43,722 nucleotides of DNA. Origin: Nitrospira sp. GTDB taxonomy: Bacteria; Nitrospirota; Nitrospiria; Nitrospirales; Nitrospiraceae. Positions 35,966 through 43,722 of the stretch are shown here, piece after piece (the stretch's first letter is position 1; each line of letters opens with the position of its first letter). Location of the stretch: contig JABMDK010000017.1 of the NCBI GenBank assembly GCA_015903995.1, positions 120,177-163,898 on the forward strand, written 5' to 3'. Position numbers and translations under genes: made by a program. Below the pieces are notes generated by a model. That model saw only the letters and a list, made by a program, of their open reading frames with translations, had not been told where the DNA came from and ran no database searches.

Positions 35966-36002
35966 GCGAACCGTCAGTCAAGGTCATCGGCTGACGGTTC
36001 GC
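35966..36002 (-). terminator. Stem-loop downstream of the cytochrome c gene
   Basis: GCGAACCGTCAG (35966-35977) and CTGACGGTTCGC (35991-36002) form a perfect 12-bp stem with a 13-base loop, 35 bases after the cytochrome stop. The T-run is weak. Confidence 0.55.
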
Positions 36003-36036
36003 CGTCAAGATCGGGCTGCAAGATTCCCTGTAGCCG

Positions 36037-36495
36037 CTATTCCTTCTCTGTGCAAAATGTTCGTTCGTAGGCGATGATCGTCCAGGCTTCTTCGTCGGTG
36101 AGCACGCCACCCTTCACAAGGGCCGGCATACCGGTGCCAGGGCTCCCGTTTTTAACTACCCAGAACAGCTCCCCGTCGTTCCGCTTCTTGTGAAACTTGC
36201 AGTTCGTGAAGTTTCGCGGCCCTGGGGACAACAACATTCCACCGGCGCCGTCGCCCGCTCCAGTCTGGCCATGACAGTTGGCGCAGGTGCCCTTGCCTTC
36301 ATAGAGTTCCTTGCCCTTGGCGAGGACATCAGGCGAGGCGGTGATCGGACTCTTCATTTTTCTGGCCTCACCACGCTCGGCGTCTGGAACACGCGGCTTT
36401 AATGGATCTGCTTCGGGAGCAGACCATCCTGCCGTACTCCACAAGGCAACGGCGATGACACTGCACACAGTCACAATCAAACGCTTCCCTCTCAT
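36037..36495 (-). CDS. Periplasmic monoheme cytochrome c
   Basis: Exported class I c-type cytochrome, 152 residues. Signal peptide LIVTVCSVIAVALWSTAGWS. One heme site CANCH at residues 71-75; Met123 (GTGMPAL) is the likely distal ligand. The fold end TDEEAWTIIAYERTF is typical. An excellent ribosome binding site (AAGGAGGAACC) precedes ATG 36495. It stands 262 bases downstream of the nirK/trHb pair, separated by a terminator, so it is its own unit, but the location suggests electron donation to or from a periplasmic redox enzyme such as NirK. That link is inference. Confidence 0.92.
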   Translation of the reverse strand: MRGKRLIVTVCSVIAVALWSTAGWSAPEADPLKPRVPDAERGEARKMKSPITASPDVLAKGKELYEGKGTCANCHGQTGAGDGAGGMLLSPGPRNFTNCKFHKKRNDGELFWVVKNGSPGTGMPALVKGGVLTDEEAWTIIAYERTFCTEKE

Positions 36496-36678
36496 GGTTC
36501 CTCCTTGTTGATTACCACTGATGTTACAGCCAGCTGGTTACTCGCCCTGCTCGTTCAGGGCGCAAATTAGTAAAGATATGATAACACGATATCACCCTAA
36601 GTGGCAGTGCCCATGTCCTGTCGTAAAGCGATTGAACCGATGTAGGTTGGAGGCTGGCTCAGGATGTCGGAATCAAAA

Positions 36679-36716
36679 TTTCGCTGGCCAGGACCTGAAG
36701 GCCCTGGCCAGCGAAA
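36679..36716 (-). terminator. Strong Rho-independent terminator after trHb
   Basis: TTTCGCTGGCCAGG (36679-36692) and CCTGGCCAGCGAAA (36703-36716) make a perfect 14-bp stem with a 10-base loop. On the minus strand it is followed by ATTTTGATT. It closes the nirK/trHb unit. Confidence 0.9.
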
Positions 36717-36757
36717 CACTACCGTGGAGTGTGTGCAGTGTTCACCACTGCGCGTCG

Positions 36758-37201
36758 TCAGGGAACTTCGACGATGTCTTTATTCATCGGCCCCAGGACG
36801 GAGAGCAATTCGCCTTTCTCTTTCTCCGGGACGTTGAAGGTATCCAGTGCTTTGACCAGATCCTCTACGAGCGCGTTGAAGGCGGCAGTCGTGACCTTCA
36901 TGCCTTTGTGGGTCGTTTTCATGTCTCGACCAGAATAGGTGCAGGGGCCGCCGCTCGCCGCACACACCTGTTCGACCAAGAGCCTATTCAGCTTCTTCAG
37001 ATCGGTAGTCGCGAAATAGCCATTAATGCGCTTGTCTCCGCCCACGTTGGCGATGAACTTGGTGACGACGGCCTGAATGGCGCCTTGCCCGCCAAGCCGC
37101 TCATAGAGCGACCGGTCTGCGGCAAAGGATGGGGCACTGCTCATGGTCCATGCGGCCGCGATTGCGACTGCCGTACAAACAATCTTCTTGCTGAATGTCA
37201 T
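36758..37201 (-). CDS. Exported truncated hemoglobin (group 1-like)
   Basis: 147-residue protein with a truncated 2-over-2 globin and an N-terminal signal peptide ([20 protein letters not shown], cleavage near SFA). Family marks are [27 protein letters not shown], and the proximal-histidine block [11 protein letters not shown] (His98); CAASGGPC may form a disulfide. Such globins bind or dioxygenate NO. It starts 58 bases after nirK on the same strand with GGAGCAG upstream, so it is probably co-transcribed and could remove the NO produced by NirK in the periplasm. Confidence 0.9.
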   Translation of the reverse strand: MTFSKKIVCTAVAIAAAWTMSSAPSFAADRSLYERLGGQGAIQAVVTKFIANVGGDKRINGYFATTDLKKLNRLLVEQVCAASGGPCTYSGRDMKTTHKGMKVTTAAFNALVEDLVKALDTFNVPEKEKGELLSVLGPMNKDIVEVP

Positions 37202-37259
37202 CTCGTCTGCTCCTTTGTGTGAGAATGAATGACTCTATGACCTCTGCACCCCATATTGA

Positions 37260-38207
37260 TTAGGGATTCCAGGGGGTGAGTGGCATCAAGCTATCATATT
37301 TCTTTGGTTCCTTGTTGGCGATCACCACTGCAATCGCACCTCGGAGGGCGCTCGTTAAGGAGTGGGTCACGACCGGATAGGCTCCCGGTTCATCCACGAT
37401 CATATCGAAGGTGGCGGCGCTGCCAGGACCGACCACATAGGTCTGGACTCCCGTGAACTTGTTGGCCGGATTGCCGCTTTCGTAGACATTGTCCCAGATT
37501 TCGGCAATAGGATGGAGCGCAGAGAACTCGTTCGGGCCGGCATTCACGAAATAGATTCGTACCCGCTCGCCGACCTTGACTTCCAACGGCTCCGATCCTG
37601 GGAAGAAGGGATGATACTTGAAGATACCGCCATTGAAGATCGTGTTGTCGAACTTCCGATCGAACATGGCCTGCACGTTGTCCGGGTTCTTCCAAAACTC
37701 GGATTGAACCAAGACAAACTCCCGATCAGCTTTCGGCCAGACGCTCGCATCCTTAGGATCGACGATGATTGCTCCGAACATGCCGCGGGCCACGTGCTGG
37801 ATCATCGGAGGTGCGCCGCAGTGATAGAAGAACACACCGGGCTTCTTCGCCACGAAGGTATACTTGATCGTCTCGCCTGGCTTGATTTCCCGGTAGTTCT
37901 TCAAGAAGTCGAGCTCAGCCGCATGAAAGTCCATCGAATGGCCTTGGGCGTTCGATGCGGGGTTGATCAAGGTAAAGTTCACGGTATCACCTTCAGTGAC
38001 CCGGACGACCGGGCCCGGCATCTGACCGTTAAAGGTCCAGGCCTTGTACTTCGTGCCTGTACCGTCGATGACGATTTCCGATTCGGCTGCGGTGAACGTG
38101 ACATCATGGACCTTTGCCCCAGCGGACCCTGGCATCGTGATACAGCCGCTGGCTCCCAACAGGACGCCAAGTCCTAGGGTTAATGTAAGCACACGAAACC
38201 TCTGCAT
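37260..38207 (-). CDS. nirK: Copper-containing nitrite reductase, lipoprotein form
   Basis: Two-cupredoxin-domain NirK that reduces nitrite to NO in the periplasm, 315 residues. All ligands are visible. Type 1 copper: His90, Cys130, His138, Met143. Type 2 copper: His95, His129, His282. Catalytic Asp93 and His232 (LHPIAEIWDN) are present too. HSMDFHA, FFYHCGAPPM and VTHSLTSALRG are the key blocks. The N-terminus (LTLGLGVLLGASGC) has a lipobox, so Cys22 is probably lipidated and membrane-anchored. AGGGAGG precedes ATG 38207. It leads the nirK/trHb unit, and its promoter must lie in the AT-rich 38208-38762 gap. Confidence 0.92.
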   Translation of the reverse strand: MQRFRVLTLTLGLGVLLGASGCITMPGSAGAKVHDVTFTAAESEIVIDGTGTKYKAWTFNGQMPGPVVRVTEGDTVNFTLINPASNAQGHSMDFHAAELDFLKNYREIKPGETIKYTFVAKKPGVFFYHCGAPPMIQHVARGMFGAIIVDPKDASVWPKADREFVLVQSEFWKNPDNVQAMFDRKFDNTIFNGGIFKYHPFFPGSEPLEVKVGERVRIYFVNAGPNEFSALHPIAEIWDNVYESGNPANKFTGVQTYVVGPGSAATFDMIVDEPGAYPVVTHSLTSALRGAIAVVIANKEPKKYDSLMPLTPWNP

Positions 38208-38762
38208 AGTTGCCTCCCTATTTATTGTTTATGGAGAAGAAGACGCTGCACAGCCAAGCACGGTGAATACTCCCCCGGCCGCTCATCGAGCAGACGTCGG
38301 GTTATCTATGTACCAAATTTCGAAGAAAAAATACAATGATATGGGTCAATCAAGAGTAATTTTTTTCTGAACATACCCCAGCCGGTGTGACTGTGTCTCT
38401 GCTTCACGACGGTAGCTGAACTCGTTATTTAACAAAATTTAGCACAATACATACCACAAGTACTGTTACTGAGCAGACAGCTGTAATTTCTCTCAAATTG
38501 ATGATCTATCAGCCTGTTTTGAGAAAACAGCACTTGGAAGATGTCGATTTTTCAGTTCATCAGTTCGCATAATATAAGAAAACGGAGAATCTAAAAAGAT
38601 ACACCATGTATCTAATCGGATTCACTTATCTGCACAGAAGGCTACAGCTGTAAAGTTGGGGAGGAATGCAGAACGAGTGTCTGCTGAAGTCTTGGTGATT
38701 GAGATAGCCTGTTTCTGCGAGTTTCGCCGAAACAGCCAAAGTGACCATAGCCGAACAGAGGT
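38208..38762. other. 555-bp AT-rich intergenic region, regulatory
   Basis: Holds no convincing gene on either strand. It is much AT-richer than its neighbours. It carries several palindromic motifs: CTGTTTT-GAG-AAAACAG at 38514-38530 and ACAGCTGTAA at 38478-38487, repeated at 38645-38654. It is the only upstream space for nirK, so its promoter and regulator sites probably lie here. I see no exact FNR, NsrR or NnrR box. Confidence 0.5.
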
Positions 38763-39773
38763 TTAGATTGGTGGCTTCAGATTGCGTTGCGCGATAGCCA
38801 CGTTCCGGAGAAGTCCTTGGTGTTTTGCGCGTCGAATCGGGCTGTGCTGAAACACGGTAGTGAAGGTCGATTCATCAAGCTTGGCAAGTTCGTGCAAGTC
38901 AGGCGCGAGGCTCCAACTGGTAGGTTGAAAGATGCCGTCTTGTGTCGGTTCCGCTCGCAGATTGAACGGACAGACGTCGAGACAATCGTCACAACCAAAA
39001 ATCTTGTTTCCCATGCCGGGGTGTAGTTCGTGCGGGATGACTGTCTCGTCTCCGCGCAGCTCGATCGTCAGATAGGAAATACACCGAGTGGCATCGACCA
39101 CGTAGGGTTCGGTGATAGCCGCCGTGGGGCAAGCTTGAATGCAGAGTGTGCAGCTGCCACAGAGATCGGCTGCCGGTTCATCGGTTTCGAGGTCCAGCGT
39201 GGTCAGAATTTCTCCCAGCAGCAACCACGAACCATACTCAGCTGACACGAGATTGGAATGTTTCCCGATCCAGCCCAGGCCAGCCTGTTCGGCCCAGGCT
39301 TTTTCCATGATAGGGCCTGTGTCGGAGTACGAACGGGTGCGAGCGTCGGGTGCCATCCTGTGAATTGCCTGTTCCAGTTGCGTGAGCTTGGAATTAAAAA
39401 GCTTGTGGTAGTCCTTCCCCCAGGCATATCGCGCGATACGGCCATAACCAGGTTGTTCGTTGGCACGATGGTCGGTGAGGTAGTTGATTCCCAAGGAGAT
39501 GAGTGATCGGCAACCGGGAAGCACCTGACAGGGGTCGGCTCGCTTGTTCGGATTCCGCTCCATCCAGGCCATGGTGCCATGATAACCTCGCCGGAGCCAT
39601 TCGGTAAGACGGTCGAAGAGGTGTTGAGGGGCCGCAGTCTCAGAATTGAGCGGGTGGCTGATTTGCTGATCGCCGGCAGCCGGCGGTGGGTGTGCATTGG
39701 AGACGCGCGTAATTCCAATCGCATCGAATCCCAGCGTGCGGGCTTCTTGTTTGATGGCTGTCGTGATGGACAT
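38763..39773 (-). CDS. queG: Epoxyqueuosine reductase
   Basis: Cobalamin- and iron-sulfur-dependent enzyme for the last step of queuosine synthesis in tRNA. The N-terminal part has SLGINYLTD and ARYAWGKDYHKLF, typical of the QueG cobalamin domain. Two 4Fe-4S clusters are clear: CGSCTLCIQACPT and CDDCLDVCPFN. ATG 39773 (MSITTAIKQE) is used; an upstream ATG at 39782 adds three residues, and neither has a clear ribosome binding site. The Cys-rich protein gene is next upstream on the same strand, 15 bases away. Confidence 0.93.
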   Translation of the reverse strand: MSITTAIKQEARTLGFDAIGITRVSNAHPPPAAGDQQISHPLNSETAAPQHLFDRLTEWLRRGYHGTMAWMERNPNKRADPCQVLPGCRSLISLGINYLTDHRANEQPGYGRIARYAWGKDYHKLFNSKLTQLEQAIHRMAPDARTRSYSDTGPIMEKAWAEQAGLGWIGKHSNLVSAEYGSWLLLGEILTTLDLETDEPAADLCGSCTLCIQACPTAAITEPYVVDATRCISYLTIELRGDETVIPHELHPGMGNKIFGCDDCLDVCPFNLRAEPTQDGIFQPTSWSLAPDLHELAKLDESTFTTVFQHSPIRRAKHQGLLRNVAIAQRNLKPPI

Positions 39774-39788
39774 AGGATACACGAGAGC

Positions 39789-40163
39789 TTAGTGCTGGCC
39801 GGAGCAATCAAAGCGGACACTGAAGTGGGCTGAACAGCGGACCGATTGGCATCGGTCGCAGATGCCGACAATATTCGTCTTCCAATCGGTCTTCGCGTCA
39901 TCAAACCGGCACTGAAGGCGACCGCCTTTCGAGATCGTGGTCCAGGGGTGTGCGGTTCCAGGAATGGAGGCGACTAGGCACCCCTGTGGAAACGGAACAT
40001 GGCAGAGGCGTCCGATGTCGCCTTTTTCCATCATGAAGCTGCAGGACAGTTCCGTCGTGGCGGCAGAATCCTCTATCTCCTGTGCTGTGGTGTCGAGGGA
40101 AGGAACGAGCAGGGTCAAGAGCAGCACAACGAAAAGGTGACACGCGGTGCAACGAATCGTCAT
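39789..40163 (-). CDS. Cys-rich secreted hypothetical protein
   Basis: 124 residues from ATG 40163, with a signal peptide (LFVVLLLTLLVPSLDTTA). The mature part of about 95 residues carries eight cysteines (LSCSF, RLCHV, QGCLV, LQCRF, GICDRC, VRCSA, FDCSG), enough for four disulfides or a metal site. It ends 15 bases before queG, so the two may share a transcript. Family not recognised. Confidence 0.6.
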   Translation of the reverse strand: MTIRCTACHLFVVLLLTLLVPSLDTTAQEIEDSAATTELSCSFMMEKGDIGRLCHVPFPQGCLVASIPGTAHPWTTISKGGRLQCRFDDAKTDWKTNIVGICDRCQSVRCSAHFSVRFDCSGQH

Positions 40164-40259
40164 AGATGTCGATGCTAGCACAGTCCTTTGTCTTGCGGCC
40201 ATGGAGCGAGCCGCGTAGAATTCTCTCGCCGGCTTCTATTCAAACCAAATGGAGGCGCC

Positions 40260-41354
40260 ATGCTTGCGACGCGGATCACGCAAAAAGAGGGCACGTTCTA
40301 CTTCATCGCGTACAAGGCCAGTGAGCTGTTGAACAAGGTCCGGTTCACGAGCCGCTACTACTTCGAGGGGGAAGAGATCGCACAGGCCAAGCTTTCCGAA
40401 CATGACGACGTGGCGCAGTTTATTGCGGGCATCGAGCGGAGCGAGAAGGGCTTTCAACGGGTCTTGAATCGGCAGAAAATCAAACAGATCGTCAATTTTT
40501 ATGAGACTGTCGTGGCGCAACCGATGATTCCCGGTACCGTACTGCTCTTTACCGACGAAACCCTTCGGTTCCAAAAGACAGATGGCTCGGATTCAATCGG
40601 CCACCTGAGCGAGCCCAAGGGCAAGTATCTGGTGATCGACGGGCAGCACCGACTCGCCGGGCTTCACTTCTTCCAGGCGAAACATCCGGATCAGAGCGCT
40701 CAGGTGGAAGTGCCCTGTTTGTTGTTCGACGGACGCAGCGCCGATTTTGCGACCGAGATGTTCGTCATCATCAATTCGACCCACACGCGGATCAATCGAT
40801 CACATTTGGTCGATCTTTATGAGAAAGAAAAGAAATTCGCCGCCAAGGTCGTGAATCTCCTCTATGGTGAATCGGACTCGCCGTTGCAGTACAAGATCAA
40901 TCGCCTTGGGGGGCGGAGTAAACAGGAAAAATGGATTCTGCAGTCCGAGGTGTTCAACGAACTGCTGAAAGTCGTGACGGTCCATAAGCGCTGGATGGAG
41001 TCACACTTAGGGATGAAGCCTGATCGCTGCTACGCTCTGGTGCGAGACTATCTGAAGGGAGTGAAGGACGTCATGGGCGAGGTTTGGGGACAGAACGACC
41101 GGTATATGTTCACTCGCGATGTGACGCTCAAGGCGTTGATTCGTGTGTTGGACGATCTGATCGTGGATCGGAAGCTCATCAATGACTGGGACGAACAGCG
41201 CTCGCATCACCCGTTTGCTGAGGTCGTCAAGCCCTGGGCGCCGCTGACGAAGGAATTCCGTGCGGACGGCTTCTACGAGCGGTTTCCCGCCAAAGGGCAG
41301 CTTGAACGCGTACGGAAGATTCATCAGCGGCTGCTGGATGCCATTGTCGGATAA
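40260..41354 (+). CDS. DGQHR-domain protein (DndB-like)
   Basis: 364-residue cytoplasmic protein with the signature DGQHRLAGLHFF (residues 127-138), typical of the DGQHR family that includes DndB, a regulator of DNA phosphorothioation. ATG 40260 has GGAGG four bases upstream; a longer frame exists. After the DGQHR block are NSTHTRINRSHLVDLYEKEK and charged helices, as in the family. No dnd, ssp or restriction gene is adjacent; the neighbours are queG and thiE. It is therefore an orphan, probably fulfilling another role or a remnant of a defence island. Confidence 0.8.
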   Translation: MLATRITQKEGTFYFIAYKASELLNKVRFTSRYYFEGEEIAQAKLSEHDDVAQFIAGIERSEKGFQRVLNRQKIKQIVNFYETVVAQPMIPGTVLLFTDETLRFQKTDGSDSIGHLSEPKGKYLVIDGQHRLAGLHFFQAKHPDQSAQVEVPCLLFDGRSADFATEMFVIINSTHTRINRSHLVDLYEKEKKFAAKVVNLLYGESDSPLQYKINRLGGRSKQEKWILQSEVFNELLKVVTVHKRWMESHLGMKPDRCYALVRDYLKGVKDVMGEVWGQNDRYMFTRDVTLKALIRVLDDLIVDRKLINDWDEQRSHHPFAEVVKPWAPLTKEFRADGFYERFPAKGQLERVRKIHQRLLDAIVG

Positions 41355-41931
41355 AGCACGGGGATTATCGCTGGTTCTCCTGTTCCTGCTTGTCGTGCAG
41401 GTTCCGCTGTCGATTGTCTTCTGGGGGGCATGGGTATCGGCGGAGACGGATGTCGATGGGTTAGAGGTGAAGGTAGAACCTGGTGGTGGGGTTCGTGCAA
41501 CGGCGCATCCTCTTTTCCCTGCCAAGCCGGACATTGTCCATGCGTTGTTGGCGGACTATACGCACTGGCCGGATCTCTTTGAGGTTCGGATGAGAGTGGC
41601 TGCATTGAACATTCATGATGGGATCGCAACAGTCGACCTTCGCATCGAGCATCCTCTGATGCCAGGAGAACACCGGTTGGTGACGGAGTCGAGGATCTTA
41701 CCGAACGGCGGCTTGGTGACCGACCTAAAGGGTGGGGACTTCAAACGCTACCATCGAGTGTGGATACTTGAGCAGGCTGGAGCAGGGAATCAGACGCGTG
41801 GCCAGTTCGAGCTGGTGGTTGAGGTTGAATCCATGGTGCCGGATTGGCTGGTGGCCATCGCCATGCGACAGGAACTGGAAGCGCATTTTCGGATCGTCAA
41901 ACAGAAGGCGTTGGAGTACTTCAATCGGTAA
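41338..41931 (+). CDS. SRPBCC/START-like exported protein
   Basis: About 197 residues from ATG 41338, overlapping the DGQHR gene by 17 bases. A signal peptide or anchor is present (SLVLLFLLVVQVPLSIVFW). Residues about 45-195 look like a START/polyketide-cyclase fold: RATAHPLFPAKPDIVHALLA, DYTHWPDLFEVRMRVA, RLVTESRILPNGGLV and a C-terminal helix. The ligand is unknown, but such domains bind hydrophobic molecules. The gene precedes thiE by five bases, so they are likely co-transcribed. Confidence 0.75.
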   Translation: MPLSDKARGLSLVLLFLLVVQVPLSIVFWGAWVSAETDVDGLEVKVEPGGGVRATAHPLFPAKPDIVHALLADYTHWPDLFEVRMRVAALNIHDGIATVDLRIEHPLMPGEHRLVTESRILPNGGLVTDLKGGDFKRYHRVWILEQAGAGNQTRGQFELVVEVESMVPDWLVAIAMRQELEAHFRIVKQKALEYFNR

Positions 41932-41936
41932 CTGAG

Positions 41937-43308
<1,372 letters not shown>

Positions 43309-43423
43309 CTACATTCGTCGCTCGTGAGGCGTATTGGCCAACGGTTTCAGGTGTAGCGGTTCATGTTTGAAGTTTCTGTACAACGTGAAACTTGGAACTT
43401 GCGACCGACGGAACGAACGATGC

Positions 43424-43437
43424 TTCACGAGATACGC
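43424..43437. repeat. Short repeat shared with the element at 2946-2959
   Basis: TTCACGAGATACGC is the reverse complement of 2946-2959. It lies in the 144-base gap between bioD and the SDR gene and may be a tiny piece of the same dispersed repeat family. Fourteen matching bases could be chance. Confidence 0.3.
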
Positions 43438-43443
43438 GTTAGG

Positions 43444-43722
43444 TTACAGGTTTCTGCTGTCGCAGTTCCAGACCTGTCCCGATACGTCCTTGAGTTGGGC
43501 CAGGTGCACGATCGTACTGACGACTTCGTTGAGCGATGCCGGTCGGTGCAGTGCGTGATCGAGCCAGCCTTGTCCTTCTGGAAAGATGCCCTCCGTTAAG
43601 CCGGTCTTTTGCCAGCCCGGCAGCACGAGATTCACACGAATATTCTGTGGACCCCACTCCAGCGCAGCCGTTCTGACGAGCCCGATCAGTCCGGCCTTGG
43701 ATGTCGCATAGGCACTCTGGCC
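43444..43722 (-). CDS. Short-chain dehydrogenase, N-terminus outside the window
   Basis: The reverse strand is open from the window edge to TAA at 43444, 92 codons. It contains the SDR catalytic YxxxK (SAYATSKAGLIGLVRTAALE) and the following IRVNLVLPGWQKTG block, then the C-terminal HLAQLKDVSGQVW. The cofactor-binding Gly motif is beyond the edge. It shares the strand with bioD, 144 bases upstream of it; biotin- or fatty-acid-related roles (FabG-like) are possible but not shown. Confidence 0.85.
   Translation of the reverse strand, partial: GQSAYATSKAGLIGLVRTAALEWGPQNIRVNLVLPGWQKTGLTEGIFPEGQGWLDHALHRPASLNEVVSTIVHLAQLKDVSGQVWNCDSRNL

Noticed and set aside
36521..37222. 233-codon plus-strand frame
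   Set aside because: Antisense to the well-supported trHb gene and crosses its terminator; no protein character.
37362..38177. 271-codon plus-strand frame
   Set aside because: Mirror frame of nirK, whose copper ligands are all conserved on the other strand.
38494..38516. Possible FNR-like box in the nirK upstream region
   Set aside because: Around 38499 the sequence TTGATGATCTATC has the wrong spacing for TTGAT-N4-ATCAA.

Overview
The window looks like a chromosomal segment of a Nitrospira-type bacterium (phylum Nitrospirota). The signs are a lipoprotein copper nitrite reductase (nirK) followed by an exported truncated hemoglobin, many sigma54-dependent regulators and HD-GYP proteins, a GC-rich background, and copies of an intergenic inverted-repeat element that I associate with Nitrospira genomes. 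The organism call is inference; no rRNA or tRNA gene is present to confirm it.

Left part (1-15.8 kb): mostly housekeeping. It holds serS (cut by the window edge), a radical SAM protein and a rhodanese, a Skp/OmpH chaperone, and a strong terminator with a competing hairpin. Next come a dead threonine-synthase-like fragment and a molybdenum cofactor block: moaC, a fused moaD-moaE, and moaA. A nickel/cobalt transporter-like gene follows, then the envelope/lipid/folate run accD-folC-lptD, then trxA and recN.

Centre (15.8-24.4 kb, minus strand): a signalling locus. In transcription order it encodes a 1403-residue multidomain protein, a soluble GAF histidine kinase, its NtrC-type regulator (GTG start), and a receiver/HD-GYP protein. 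The large protein runs: degenerate receiver, PAS, dead histidine kinase, two PilZ domains, LuxD-like alpha/beta hydrolase, class I methyltransferase. The PilZ domains keep both c-di-GMP motifs, while the kinase and hydrolase parts have lost key residues. This is the best candidate in the window for an undescribed system: a c-di-GMP-gated enzyme built on a dead sensory kinase.

Middle (24.4-32.8 kb): accessory envelope and stress genes. They include a secreted His-rich protein with peptidylglycine-monooxygenase-like copper motifs, an NTF2-like secreted protein, a PP2C phosphatase, an RNase H-like exonuclease, a cyclophilin-like protein, two DUF507 proteins and a TPR lipoprotein. There is also a Bcp peroxiredoxin with an exact in-frame 99-bp duplication covering its active site, a secreted protein built from two copies of an unnamed domain, and a decayed HD-GYP tail.

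Right part (33-43.7 kb): an intact HD-GYP protein, an orphan NtrC-type activator with a dead receiver, and a cytochrome c. Then come nirK and trHb, which look like one unit closed by a strong terminator, a long AT-rich intergenic region, queG, a Cys-rich secreted protein, an orphan DndB-like DGQHR protein, a START-like protein, thiE and bioD (overlapping tail to tail), and the end of an SDR gene.
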